Below are positions 36,851 through 46,338 of a DNA stretch of 64,000 nt, piece by piece (positions within the stretch are counted from its first letter, which is position 1; each line of letters starts with the position of its first letter). The stretch spans positions 1 to 64,000 of the forward strand of contig NZ_JALKBH010000008.1 in assembly GCF_023016115.1 (NCBI RefSeq). The letters are read 5' to 3'. The notes below the pieces were generated by a model that ran no database searches, was not told the DNA's origin, and saw nothing but the letters and a program-made list of their open reading frames with translations. The stretch is from Alcanivorax sp. S6407. Lineage in GTDB: Bacteria > Pseudomonadota > Gammaproteobacteria > Pseudomonadales > Alcanivoracaceae. Made by a program: the position numbers and the translations under genes.

Positions 36851-38287
36851 ATGTATAAGAAGGGAATGCAATTATTACTGGGGATGCTGTTTGTATGCGG
36901 AGGAGGCGCGCATGCGGGCGATGCGCCGAAATCACCGGCAACGGCTGTAGGAGAGTTGTTAACTGCTCTGAACGCTAAGGTAAATGTTCCATCTCTCTAT
37001 GGACGCTTGGAAGCTGAGGGTGATGGCTATCACTACGCAGAATATCGTTCCGCGTCTGTTCCAGAAGAACCCTGGGTCGATATTTTTAACAGTAAGCCTG
37101 CATGGGATTCCAAAGGCCGCCACTGTGTAAAGCGTTTGATAGGAAAGGATACTTGTCCTGAAAGTCGTCCAGACTTGTTTAGAAAATCCAGCCCGGATGT
37201 TTTGAATAGCATCACCGGGACCGTGCTGACTCTGGGGTTAAAGCCTCTATTTGGAAAGATGCCATGGGATGTGCAGGTTGCCTGGGATGAGCTCAATGAT
37301 GCCCGGCGTGATGCTGAGTCCCGCCTGGATCATGATGCTTTCAAAGCACTGGTTGAGCGCTATCAGGCTGCATGGAAGGACATTATCCGGTTTGAGAATG
37401 ATGTAAAGTCAGCGATTACCGGCAAGACCAGTGAGGTGTCTCTTGCAATGATGGGGTTTGATGGGGGCGAGGGTGTCCGCGATGACTTCTTTTATGATGT
37501 GATGCCGAGCTTCCCTTGGAGAGTAGAGCCTTTGCAGGCAGGGAGTCTTGAAGAACTGGTGCTTGGGCTGGAAATTCTGAGTCGTCGCCTTGCTGATAAA
37601 AGCCAGGTGAATGACATAGAGCTTGGTGTGATATGTCCGGGCAGCAGGCTTCAGCATCTTATCAAGGCATCGTCTTGCGATATTTCAGCTGAATGGGATG
37701 ACGGGCAGGTAGTTAGCCGAGGTCATATGGAGGTCACCCAGTGGAAAATACCCGAGACCATTGTCCTCGAGTATTCCACCAAGGGCGAGGTTCTGGCGGC
37801 AGAATTTGAAAACGGACTGTTGTCCATCGTAAATGTTTCAGATAGCGAAGTGAGCGTTCGTCGTGTTGATTTCATGAATGCTGGTGGTGTTAGAAGGCAG
37901 CCCATGGCGCAGAATTCCATTAAGCCCGGCAAGCGCCTTTATTATTCGGACATGATTACCAATGGTACTTTTGCTCGGGCTCTGGAAGAAGGGCGAGTAC
38001 TGAAAGAGCGGCACATGGATGATGAGGAGCAGTTTGGCGTCAGGGTGTTTTATACCCGAGCAGGTGGATCTGCCACTGTCTATTTGACTGAAAAGATGAC
38101 CGTCAAAGACATCGTGTCAAAGAACATTCAATCGCTGCAGGAGCGAGGTTCGGTTCTAGAGGATGTGGAGCTGTATCAGATGGGTATATATCTCATGCGG
38201 TATATGGGAAATCGTTCCGCAAGAGACAAGTTGATTGAGTTGGTCATGAGTAAACAAGACCGGCAGATAGCTGAAGCTGATGAGTGA
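36851..38287 (+). CDS. Secreted protein of unknown function, possibly acquired
   Basis: A 478-residue protein with a signal peptide (basic start, hydrophobic 7-17, likely cleavage after AHA near 23). Two cysteine pairs may form disulfides: CVKRLIGKDTC (about 92-102) and CPGSRLQHLIKASSC. No known domain is recognised. Codon use and base composition are visibly more AT-rich than its neighbours, and the gene follows an rlmA fragment, both hinting at horizontal acquisition. A strong terminator follows. Confidence 0.65.
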   Translation: MYKKGMQLLLGMLFVCGGGAHAGDAPKSPATAVGELLTALNAKVNVPSLYGRLEAEGDGYHYAEYRSASVPEEPWVDIFNSKPAWDSKGRHCVKRLIGKDTCPESRPDLFRKSSPDVLNSITGTVLTLGLKPLFGKMPWDVQVAWDELNDARRDAESRLDHDAFKALVERYQAAWKDIIRFENDVKSAITGKTSEVSLAMMGFDGGEGVRDDFFYDVMPSFPWRVEPLQAGSLEELVLGLEILSRRLADKSQVNDIELGVICPGSRLQHLIKASSCDISAEWDDGQVVSRGHMEVTQWKIPETIVLEYSTKGEVLAAEFENGLLSIVNVSDSEVSVRRVDFMNAGGVRRQPMAQNSIKPGKRLYYSDMITNGTFARALEEGRVLKERHMDDEEQFGVRVFYTRAGGSATVYLTEKMTVKDIVSKNIQSLQERGSVLEDVELYQMGIYLMRYMGNRSARDKLIELVMSKQDRQIAEADE

Positions 38288-38311
38288 CGTCTCCGGTGTC
38301 GACAGGTAGTT

Positions 38312-38343
38312 AAAAAAGGCCAGCAGTTTGCTGGCCTTTTTTT
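38312..38343. terminator. Bidirectional terminator
   Basis: The stem ggccagca/tgctggcc flanked by A6 and T7 lies between the convergent secreted-protein and protease genes. Confidence 0.9.
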
Positions 38344-38364
38344 AGATTGGACTCGTTGTTTTCT

Positions 38365-40131
38365 TCAGTCTTTGCGGCGCAGCCCCAAGAGCGTCATCAG
38401 CCCGAGTAGTGCCATCGGCAGGCTTCCTCCACCACTACTGCTGCTCACCAACGACGTTGAAGGTGATGGAATTGTCGGGCAGGTGGGCAGGTCTTCGCGG
38501 CTGAAGTCCAGCGCTACTGTGGTAGACAGGGTGGAACCGACGGTAAAACCATTATCGTTCTCCACTGCAACCTGCAGACTTTCCTGAGTGTCCGATGCGG
38601 CGGTGACGGCGATGACGGCTGATAGCTCCGTGTCTGCCTCCAGCTGCCCCACGGTACAGGTGAACTGGTTAAGTTCGTCGACGCTGCAGTTGGGCGAGGC
38701 CTTGCCAAGCAGTGTCAGGCTTTCCGGCAGGGTGCCGGTGACCACGCTGCCTTCAGAGTGAATTGTCATACTGCTGTTGGACAGGGTGGCTTCCACGCGC
38801 ATTTGCACGCTACTGTCACCTGGATTGAGACAGAAGGGCTCGGCGGCAATGCTGACAGTGGGATAGCCGAAGAACAGCGATACCTGGCCGCTATCGTTGA
38901 GGCGGTGGTAGTCACGGTACTCGTCCAGGGTAACCTCTACAGTCAAGGTTTCAGATCCCGTTTCCCGGCTCAAGTCATCCAGCGCGGAAAAGGCCAAGGC
39001 CTTGCTGCTGTTACCAGGAATGGCATCCCCTGAGTAGAAGCATGACAGCTTTGTGGAGCCCTCAGTGGCGCAGCTCAGGTCGTCTTCCAGCTCGGTGAGA
39101 GTCAGTGACTTGCTATGCTCAATGGTGATGGCAAAGCCGGTGGCTGCGCTGTTGCCATTGTTGGTGATGGTCACGGCAAAGGGGATGGTTGAGACTCCCT
39201 GATAGTGCAGGGTGTCTTCGGGGATGGTCAGATCCCGCAGCGGACGCTGAATGGAGCTGACTTGTTCGATCCAGCCCAGGAAGCTGGAAACCCGGGAATA
39301 GCCTCCAGGTACTTCGGCATCGCCACAGGTGCCGCCAAAACTGGTGATGCCCACTTGAGGGTGATCATTGGACGGTGTGGTGCCGAAGAACAGGGGGCCA
39401 CCGCTATCACCTTGACAGGAATCCTCACCAAAGGGGTCTTGTTCTACAGGATCCGGATCAGGCTCATTGGCACAGATCATGGAGCTGAAGATGGTGCCGC
39501 CGCCGGCCAGGTTATACAGATTCTGGCAAATGGGATTGGGAACAAAATCCAGCGCTACTTCCTGTAATTCGGTGGGGTATTGTGGGGTGTCATCCTCGCT
39601 ATATGTGATCACTCCCCAGCCCAGAGCGGCGAGAATGTCGTCGTAGTCTGGTGAGTCAGACACCAGAGCATCGGTGCTATCCAGAGCTAGCACCCCGGTG
39701 CCTACACTGGAAAGACCGGGGTCTGCGAATTCGCCCAGTCGAATCAGGGCAATGTCATTGCGGGTCGTGGGCGGGATGTAATCGGGGTGGATGTAAACCT
39801 GGGCGGCATCCTTGAGTTGCGAACTGTTCTCCGGGATGTCCAGAGTCTGGCTGCCCACCAGGATTTCCAGATCATGCACTGGCATGCCGTCGACGCAGTG
39901 AGCGGCAGTCAGCACCCAGTCTTTTGACAGTAGAGTGCCGCCACAGAATTGGGCCTGGAAGACGGGGTCTGCAGAGGCTTGCTGTTTTCGGCTTTTGCTG
40001 ATCAAGGCAACCAGCGTTTTCCAGGCGGGGGCCGCTTTCTCGCCACCGACAATACGCGGTGTGGCCGTATTGGCTATCAATGGCTGGCAGACAAGCAGTG
40101 ACGCCAGTGCGAAGCCTGTTTTTCGGATCAT
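38365..40131 (-). CDS. Trypsin-like serine protease with GlyGly-CTERM anchor
   Basis: The 588-residue protein has a signal peptide (1-22), then an S1 protease domain starting RIVGG at about 26. The catalytic triad is visible: His in LTAAHC, Asp in NDIALIRL and Ser in CQGDSGGPL. Two DUF11/Ig-like beta domains follow (about 300-545). The C-terminus has SSSSGGGSLP, a hydrophobic helix and a final RRKD, the GlyGly-CTERM sorting signal processed by rhombosortase. It is probably exported through type II secretion and held at the surface. A paralogue is encoded at 43489. Confidence 0.9.
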   Translation of the reverse strand: MIRKTGFALASLLVCQPLIANTATPRIVGGEKAAPAWKTLVALISKSRKQQASADPVFQAQFCGGTLLSKDWVLTAAHCVDGMPVHDLEILVGSQTLDIPENSSQLKDAAQVYIHPDYIPPTTRNDIALIRLGEFADPGLSSVGTGVLALDSTDALVSDSPDYDDILAALGWGVITYSEDDTPQYPTELQEVALDFVPNPICQNLYNLAGGGTIFSSMICANEPDPDPVEQDPFGEDSCQGDSGGPLFFGTTPSNDHPQVGITSFGGTCGDAEVPGGYSRVSSFLGWIEQVSSIQRPLRDLTIPEDTLHYQGVSTIPFAVTITNNGNSAATGFAITIEHSKSLTLTELEDDLSCATEGSTKLSCFYSGDAIPGNSSKALAFSALDDLSRETGSETLTVEVTLDEYRDYHRLNDSGQVSLFFGYPTVSIAAEPFCLNPGDSSVQMRVEATLSNSSMTIHSEGSVVTGTLPESLTLLGKASPNCSVDELNQFTCTVGQLEADTELSAVIAVTAASDTQESLQVAVENDNGFTVGSTLSTTVALDFSREDLPTCPTIPSPSTSLVSSSSGGGSLPMALLGLMTLLGLRRKD

Positions 40132-40327
40132 TGATTTCCCCCGTTACATCCTTGATAAGACGATTATTATGTTCTTGCGTAATGGTTTATACAGGAACGA
40201 GCCTACACTTTAACGCAGCCATTGAGCCGGGTTGTCATCGGCTTTTCTGCCCCCATTACCCTGTAGCGCCCATCTCCATATTATCTGCTGCTCTGATTGT
40301 CTCACGTACTGCTCCCGGGAGTCTTTT

Positions 40328-41341
40328 ATGGCCACATCTATTCCCTTTTCCCTGCTGGAACTGGCGTCCGTCCGCGAGGGCGACACTATCGGGCAGACGC
40401 TGGAGAACAGTGTGGCTTATGCCCGGCATGCGGAGTCTCTGGGGTTCCGGCGTTTCTGGCTGGCTGAGCATCACAACATGCAGGGCATCAGCAGTGCTGC
40501 TACCTCGGTGTTGATCGGGCATATTGCTGGTCAGACCGAGTCTATCCGGGTGGGCTCCGGCGGGGTGATGCTGCCCAATCATCCACCACTGGTAATTGCC
40601 GAGCAGTACGGCACCCTGGAAATTCTTTACCCGGGCCGGATTGATCTGGGCCTGGGGCGGGCGCCGGGCACGGACCCGTTGACCAGCCGGGCGTTGCGAC
40701 GGGATGGCATTGGTGCTGAGCAATTCCCGCAGGATGTGGCAGAGCTGCAGCGCTTGCTCGGCCCGTTGGATGCCTCCCAGGGGGTCAACGCCATTCCCGG
40801 GGCGGGCACCGAGGTGCCGATCTGGTTGCTGGGGTCCAGCCTGTACAGCGCCCAGCTGGCCGCGCAGCTGGGGCTGGCCTATGCCTTTGCCGGCCATTTT
40901 GCGCCGCGTCTGTACCGTGAGGCCTTGCGTATTTACCGGGAGCAGTTCCAGCCGTCGGCGAAGCTGAACAAGCCCCATGCCATGCTGGCGGTACCTGCGG
41001 TGCCGGCGGACTCTGTTGAGGAAGCCCGTTTCCTCAGTACCACCAGCTATCAGCGCATCCTTGCCCTGTTTCGCGGCCAGCCCCTGTGGATGCGTCCGCC
41101 GGTACAAAGCATGGCCGGGCTGTGGAGTCCCCAGGAGGAGGCCGGGGTGAAAGGCTTCCTGGGCCTACAGCTGCTCGGCGATGCCGCAGTCATCGAAGAG
41201 CAGTTGGCGCAGCTGCTGGAGACAGTGGAAGTGGATGAGTTGATGGTGACGGTGGATCTCTATGATCCGGTCAAGCGTCGCCATGCACTGGATATCCTGG
41301 CATCGTTGCCGCAGTTTGAGGGCGTTGGCGGGAGCGAGTAA
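40328..41341 (+). CDS. Luciferase-like flavin-dependent monooxygenase
   Basis: A 337-residue TIM-barrel protein of the bacterial luciferase superfamily, MsnO8-type. Its motifs are [12 protein letters not shown] (about 7-18), FWLAEHHNM (about 42-50) and [18 protein letters not shown] (about 75-92). [12 protein letters not shown] block binds the flavin phosphate. It uses reduced FMN or F420-like flavin; the substrate is unknown. ATG 40328 is the sensible start; the open frame upstream has no support. The stop codon forms part of a cgagtaa/cgagttt heptad pair. Confidence 0.88.
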   Translation: MATSIPFSLLELASVREGDTIGQTLENSVAYARHAESLGFRRFWLAEHHNMQGISSAATSVLIGHIAGQTESIRVGSGGVMLPNHPPLVIAEQYGTLEILYPGRIDLGLGRAPGTDPLTSRALRRDGIGAEQFPQDVAELQRLLGPLDASQGVNAIPGAGTEVPIWLLGSSLYSAQLAAQLGLAYAFAGHFAPRLYREALRIYREQFQPSAKLNKPHAMLAVPAVPADSVEEARFLSTTSYQRILALFRGQPLWMRPPVQSMAGLWSPQEEAGVKGFLGLQLLGDAAVIEEQLAQLLETVEVDELMVTVDLYDPVKRRHALDILASLPQFEGVGGSE

Positions 41342-41513
41342 CGAGTTTCGAAAGGCAAGTTCAAAGGCGGTTTTTCCACAGAGGGCACAGAGTTCACTGA
41401 AGGACGCTCTTTGAAACCTGTGGTAAAGCCGCTTTTGGCGGCCGATTATCGCGGTGAAACCACCGCTCCCACGAATCGCTTGGCGATGTAGGAGCGGTCG
41501 TTCGACCGCGATG
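41335..41513. repeat. Heptad stub, 9-bp-period hairpin and two REP palindromes
   Basis: Heptads cgagtaa, cgagttt overlap the stop. At 41362-41438 a long hairpin (aaaggcggtttttccacag against ctgtggtaaagccgctttt) carries cacagagg-type units like those at 20225. REP palindromes follow at 41450-41473 (inverted) and 41488-41513, both with a ggtNNttccacc-type loop. This fills the gap to the acyltransferase stop. Confidence 0.7.
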
Positions 41514-41517
41514 CTAC

Positions 41518-43446
41518 TCAGCGTAAATCTGGCAGGGGATTCTCAAAGCGCTTCAGGTATTCCTTGCCGATCTCAATGGCGCCCACGTTGTTCAGGTGGC
41601 TTTCGTCCCGGTACAGGGGGATGCCGTTGAGTATGGTCTGGCAGCGCGCCTCATCACAAAGCACCTTGCGCGGATTGACCCAGATGACGTCCGGATGCTG
41701 TTGGCTGACGGTGCGTTTGAAGCGATAGAAGTTTTCCAGTTCGTTTTCCACTTCCACGGCACTCACGGTGCAGTCCTTCATGCTTTTCAGCAAGCATTCC
41801 GCATAGGAGGAAGACGGCAGTTCCGGCACGTCCTCCAGCACAATCACCTTGTGCCCCTTGTCTTCCAGCCAGCTGATGGTGTCCACAAAGGCATCTTCGA
41901 ACACCGGGCTTCTCAGATAGGAATTCCACCAGGCTCCCAGGAACACGGTCATGGGGCGTTGGCTGAGGTATTCGCTCAGTGCGCGGTTACGCGCCACCTG
42001 GGTGGGATCCACCGCCTGAATCTGTTCTGCCAAAGCTGTGGGCAGGAAGGGGGTGGAGGCGCGGGTGACCATCAGCATGGAGTAGCCCTTGCCCTCGATC
42101 AGTTGCTCCACGAATCCGATCTGGGCGATGCCGTGGGAATCGCCGATCAGCATGCTGTTGGGTTGGCCATCGGCGGATGCTTCGCCAAACAGGCAGGCCT
42201 TGCTCTGGTTGAACGCCACCGGGTCGCCCTTGAAGCAGCGCTTGTAGAGATCAGCGGGGTTGTTGTTGGCGATGATTTTGTACAGCTCGCGGCGCTCTTC
42301 CGGAATCCGGAAGCTGAGATCGTCAGCGATACGGATGGTGGACTGAATGGCCCAGATGATCAGCAGCGGGGTGAAGACCAGAATCCAGAAAGACTTTTTC
42401 AGGCTCCAGGGGCGGTGGCGGAAACGATTCTCCACGAACCGGTAGCTGAGCCAGGACACCAGCACCACTGCCACCATTAAGGCAATGCGGTTCAGGGCGG
42501 TGAGTTCCAGCAGCTGGTAATGCATCAGCGCCACCGGTGGCCAGTGCCACAGGTACATGGAGTAGGAGATGCCACCGAAGAAAACCATTACCGGCAGGCT
42601 CAACAGGCGTGCGCTGAACGTGGCGGGCTGGTGCAGGCCGGCATAGATCACCATGGCGGTGCCGAGAGTGGGCCACAGGGCATTCCACCCCGGGAAAACA
42701 TCATGTTTGCTGATCAGCAAGGCGGTGGCGATGACCATGGCCAGGCCAGCCACGGACAGCAGTTCTGCCACCGGGCGGTTCAGTCGCGGTAGCTGGGTAG
42801 CAAACAGGGCTACGCCAGTGCCGAGCATGAATTCGAACAAGCGCGCCGGCAGCAGGTAGTAGGCTGCGGCAGGCCATTGGTTGGCCATGTAGACGGAGAG
42901 GGCAAAGGTGGCGACAAGGGTGATCTTGAAAGGCCAGCGACCCGCGCCGCCCTTGCCAAAGCGGTAAGCGAGATAAAGCGTCAGCGGCCAGATCAGGTAG
43001 AGCTGCTCTTCCACCGCCAGTGACCAGGTGTGAAGCAGGGAGAGCGATCGGGTCTCGGGGGCAAAATACTGGGTCAACTCACTGAAATAGTAGAGGTTGC
43101 TGATGCCAATCAGGGAGGAGAGCCAGCTCTTGGCAAAGATGTAATAGGCTTCGCCAATGTAGAACGGCGAAATCATCAGGAAGGTAACGGTGGATACCAG
43201 CAGAAACAGAGGCACCAGACGGCGGATACGGCGGGCGTAGAAGTCCTTGAAGCTGAAGGTGCCCTTGGCAAAGGCCCTCTGCAGTAGCTGGGTGATCACA
43301 AACCCGGAGATGACGAAGAATACATCTACGCCGATAAAGCCGCCGGTAATACCGGGCACCTCGAAGTGATAGAGGATGACAAGAATCACCGCCAGCGCGC
43401 GCAAGCCCTCAATATCGGCGCGGTAGCCCGGTTTGTTATCGACCAT
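41518..43446 (-). CDS. OafA-type membrane acyltransferase with SGNH domain
   Basis: The 642-residue protein has an acyltransferase-3 domain of about ten membrane helices (residues 12-370), starting YRADIEGLRALAVILVILYH and including FFVISGFVI. A periplasmic SGNH hydrolase-like domain follows (about 420-635), with LIGDSHGI as the nucleophile block and a C-terminal DESHLNNVGA as the Asp/His block. It moves acetyl groups across the membrane onto surface sugars such as O-antigen. It lies between the two GlyGly-CTERM protease genes on the same strand. Confidence 0.92.
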   Translation of the reverse strand: MVDNKPGYRADIEGLRALAVILVILYHFEVPGITGGFIGVDVFFVISGFVITQLLQRAFAKGTFSFKDFYARRIRRLVPLFLLVSTVTFLMISPFYIGEAYYIFAKSWLSSLIGISNLYYFSELTQYFAPETRSLSLLHTWSLAVEEQLYLIWPLTLYLAYRFGKGGAGRWPFKITLVATFALSVYMANQWPAAAYYLLPARLFEFMLGTGVALFATQLPRLNRPVAELLSVAGLAMVIATALLISKHDVFPGWNALWPTLGTAMVIYAGLHQPATFSARLLSLPVMVFFGGISYSMYLWHWPPVALMHYQLLELTALNRIALMVAVVLVSWLSYRFVENRFRHRPWSLKKSFWILVFTPLLIIWAIQSTIRIADDLSFRIPEERRELYKIIANNNPADLYKRCFKGDPVAFNQSKACLFGEASADGQPNSMLIGDSHGIAQIGFVEQLIEGKGYSMLMVTRASTPFLPTALAEQIQAVDPTQVARNRALSEYLSQRPMTVFLGAWWNSYLRSPVFEDAFVDTISWLEDKGHKVIVLEDVPELPSSSYAECLLKSMKDCTVSAVEVENELENFYRFKRTVSQQHPDVIWVNPRKVLCDEARCQTILNGIPLYRDESHLNNVGAIEIGKEYLKRFENPLPDLR

Positions 43447-43488
43447 GTTGTTCCCGACTGACAGGTAAAGCGGGGAGAATATAGGGCG

Positions 43489-45168
43489 TCAGGGCGGGGA
43501 ACAAGGGCGGCGGCGCAGGGCCAGGGTGCCGAGCAAAGCCAGCATCCCCGGCCACCAGGGTCCGCCACTGCTGCCGCTGGACGGTGCAACGGTGGGGGCA
43601 GGGCTGTAGCTGATGGTCTGTGTCTGGGTGGTGTCGCCGGCCGGGACATCCTGCTCGTTGAGCGTGGCCTGAAACGTCAGGCTGCGACTCGTGCCATTGT
43701 TGCTGTCGATTTGCAGATTAAGGGTCTTGCTGCTTTCCATGGCCAGGTCTCCCAGCGGACAGCGAATCGGACTGGTTCCGGTGCAGCCCAGGGTTGCCGC
43801 GTTGTTCAGGCTCATGCCCGTGGGCAGGGTGAACAGCAGTGCGGTCCCGCTGGCCGGGTTGAGCGTGGACAGATTACTGAGGGTGACGGCCACGATGGCG
43901 CGGTTGGTGGTGCGGCTGGTCTGGCGAACAGAAAGCGCAAGATCCGGGTTGTTGGAGAACACCACGACCTGCTGCAGGGTATTGTTGCGGCGTCGGTAGT
44001 CTTCCTGATCGGCGGTTCCCTGCACGGTAACGGTAATCACCTGATTCTGGCCATTATTGCCATACAGAATCAGCGACTGGTTGCGGCTGCCGGAGAGGCT
44101 GGATACCGGTGAGCAGCGATTGCCGCTGAGCAGGCCGCCGCTGCAGTTGCTCCACTGGGCTGTGGCGATGACACCACCCGACAGTGAATAACTGAGTGTG
44201 GGATTGCTGATGGCACTGGCGCTGTTGTTTTTCAGCGTCATCGTCAGGTTACGACTGGAATCGGGTGCATTGTAGAAGCGTGCTGGTGGTGTGCTGCTCC
44301 AGAGCAGCTCGAGATCCAGCAGAGGGAATCCGGCAGAGGCTGTCAGCGTTTCCAGCTCACCGGTTTCGGCTGCCAGGTGGGTGTACCCCCCGGGGGCACC
44401 CGTCGCACAGTTGCGCTCGCCAAAACTGGTAATGCCGGCCACCCATGGGGAGCGATCCCTGCCCAGGAACAGGGGGCCGCCACTGTCACCGAAACAGGTG
44501 TCCTGGTTGTTGCCGCTGACCGGATTCTGTTCGGCCGCACAAATAACAAAGTCGGAAATCGTCAGTCCGGACAGTTCCCGGCACAGGCTGCGAGGAAGGT
44601 AATCCAGCTGGACTTCCTGCAGATCGTTACTGAGACCGTTGCCGGTTTCTCCCCATCCCAGCGCGGTAACGGCTTCATCCCGCTGCTCGAAGGGTGCGGC
44701 TTCCAGACGAAGATAATCCTCTAAAGGAATGATACTGGGCCACTGACTGTTGTTGCGTGCCGGAATACGTACCAGGGCGAGGTCGTGATTCAGGTTGCTG
44801 TATTGTCGATGGACGAGGACCTGCTGAGCCTGAATACCGGTGGCTGGAACGTTATTGCGATCGGTATCCCCAATAAAGGCATACACATTACTGGCCGGGA
44901 CCGGGTCTCCGTTCGGGTATTCCATGCAATGGGCAGCGGTGAGCAGCCAGCGGGTGCTTAGCTGGCTGGCGCCACACAACAGGTACCCCCCCGTCAGGTT
45001 TGGGTCGGTAATGGCCAGTTGTGCCATCCATGGCCACCGATTCACCGGCGCATCCATCCCCCCGACAATCCTAGGGGTAGCCACGTTGTTGTCAGCGGCA
45101 TTTGCCGGTGGGTAGATGGCCGCCAGTGCCAGAGTGACACTGACGGTTAATAGGCGCAGGCACTGCAT
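43489..45168 (-). CDS. Second trypsin-like serine protease with GlyGly-CTERM anchor
   Basis: The 559-residue protein has a signal peptide (1-24), RIVGG at about 33, the triad in LTAAHC, HDLALVRI and CFGDSGGPL, and about 270 residues of beta-rich DUF11-like repeats. The C-terminal SSGSSGGPWWPG, helix and RRR cluster form the GlyGly-CTERM sorting signal. The domain order is the same as in the 38365 protein, so they are paralogues split by the LLM and acyltransferase genes. It ends 42 bp before the acyltransferase start, so the two may form an operon. Confidence 0.9.
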   Translation of the reverse strand: MQCLRLLTVSVTLALAAIYPPANAADNNVATPRIVGGMDAPVNRWPWMAQLAITDPNLTGGYLLCGASQLSTRWLLTAAHCMEYPNGDPVPASNVYAFIGDTDRNNVPATGIQAQQVLVHRQYSNLNHDLALVRIPARNNSQWPSIIPLEDYLRLEAAPFEQRDEAVTALGWGETGNGLSNDLQEVQLDYLPRSLCRELSGLTISDFVICAAEQNPVSGNNQDTCFGDSGGPLFLGRDRSPWVAGITSFGERNCATGAPGGYTHLAAETGELETLTASAGFPLLDLELLWSSTPPARFYNAPDSSRNLTMTLKNNSASAISNPTLSYSLSGGVIATAQWSNCSGGLLSGNRCSPVSSLSGSRNQSLILYGNNGQNQVITVTVQGTADQEDYRRRNNTLQQVVVFSNNPDLALSVRQTSRTTNRAIVAVTLSNLSTLNPASGTALLFTLPTGMSLNNAATLGCTGTSPIRCPLGDLAMESSKTLNLQIDSNNGTSRSLTFQATLNEQDVPAGDTTQTQTISYSPAPTVAPSSGSSGGPWWPGMLALLGTLALRRRPCSPP

Positions 45169-45244
45169 CAGAATGTCTCTGTTGAGCTTTCATGCAGTGT
45201 ACCGGGCGGGCTTCCGTGATTGTGTGAAGGTATGTATCGACTCG

Positions 45245-46186
45245 TCAGTGAATCGGTGCCGCGTGGGCCAGCCAGTGGCCTTCGTCTTCACTGGTGCGGG
45301 CCATGCTTTGCTCAAGATGGGCCAGAGCCTGCTCCAGGGCCACATCCCCGTCGGAAAGCGTCATCAGGGCGGCACGCATACCCGGGTGGCGGTCGCGAAG
45401 GTCATTGAGCAGCTGTTCGGCTGCAGCCGTAGCCGTGCAGGGTAGCAGTAGTGCCAGCTGGGTCTCGTCGTAACGGGCAGCCACGTCACTGCGACGAATG
45501 CGCTGGGCGACCTGGTCGGACAGCTGCGGCAGTTCGCCATGCTGGATCAACACCAGCGTCAGCGGGGAGGAAATGCGGTCATGCAGGGGAACAAGCCAGC
45601 CGGCGGTGCTGACCAGCGCTTCGCGACTGATGAAATCGGTATCCGGATCCCGCCAGGTGGCTTCCAGTGCCGCCCGTGCCAGCACCTGGTTGCGCCAGAT
45701 CATCAGGCCGAAATACAGCATGCAGATGCTGAGCGCGGCCATCAGGAACAGACTGGCGGAGCTGTCCGGGGTAGAGGCATAACTCAACCGGATGGGCAGC
45801 ACGATGGCGAGTACCACTTCGGCACCGGCCAGCATGATCAGGAAGCGCTTCAGCCCGTGCAGCAGCCCGTTGCTGAGCACGGCGACAAACAACAGCGCCA
45901 TGGTGGGCGGGGGGCTGCCGGCATCCAGCAGCATAACGATGCCCAGGGTAATCAGGTCCAGTGCCGAGGCAAACGCGTCGCCATTGGCTGGACGCCAGAC
46001 CAGTAGGCCCAGCTGCATTCCTACATAAGCAAAAAACAGCAACCACGGAGTGGCCTGGGGCAGGGAGAAGTAAAACTGGTCCGTATTGTGAAAGTAAATC
46101 ACGGCCAGCAGGGCAAACAGCGTTCTGGCCAGGTACTGCATCAGCACGACACCCTGGTCAGACGTGATGCGGCTTGTTGTACTCAT
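45245..46186 (-). CDS. Membrane protein with degenerate GGDEF-like domain
   Basis: A 313-residue protein with five or six membrane helices (about 15-165). The cytoplasmic C-terminal domain follows the GGDEF template in detail: a DPDTDFISREAL start, then IRRSDVAARY, then LALLLPCT, then a final helix with a DGDVALEQALAHLEQSM region. The signature itself is replaced by YDETQLALLLP, so the GG(D/E)EF active site is lost. It probably acts as a membrane sensor or c-di-GMP effector without cyclase activity. It is divergent from ppc. Confidence 0.75.
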   Translation of the reverse strand: MSTTSRITSDQGVVLMQYLARTLFALLAVIYFHNTDQFYFSLPQATPWLLFFAYVGMQLGLLVWRPANGDAFASALDLITLGIVMLLDAGSPPPTMALLFVAVLSNGLLHGLKRFLIMLAGAEVVLAIVLPIRLSYASTPDSSASLFLMAALSICMLYFGLMIWRNQVLARAALEATWRDPDTDFISREALVSTAGWLVPLHDRISSPLTLVLIQHGELPQLSDQVAQRIRRSDVAARYDETQLALLLPCTATAAAEQLLNDLRDRHPGMRAALMTLSDGDVALEQALAHLEQSMARTSEDEGHWLAHAAPIH

Positions 46187-46273
46187 AATACTTCGTCCCT
46201 GTTTCTGAAGGCGCCTATGTTGCGATAGCCGGACAGAGGAATAAAGATGCCTGCAGGGGTAATCTTGTTAAAA

Positions 46274-46306
46274 CTGTTATGTGAATCCGCAAAACTGTCA
46301 TAACAG
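46274..46306. promoter_or_regulatory. Inverted repeat upstream of ppc
   Basis: The 8-bp arms ctgttatg (46274-46281) and cataacag (46299-46306) are exact complements, 17 bp apart, 33 bp before the ppc start. It could be an operator or a leader hairpin. Confidence 0.4.
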
Positions 46307-46338
46307 GTCAGATTTGATACGCATTTCAAGGAGGCAGT

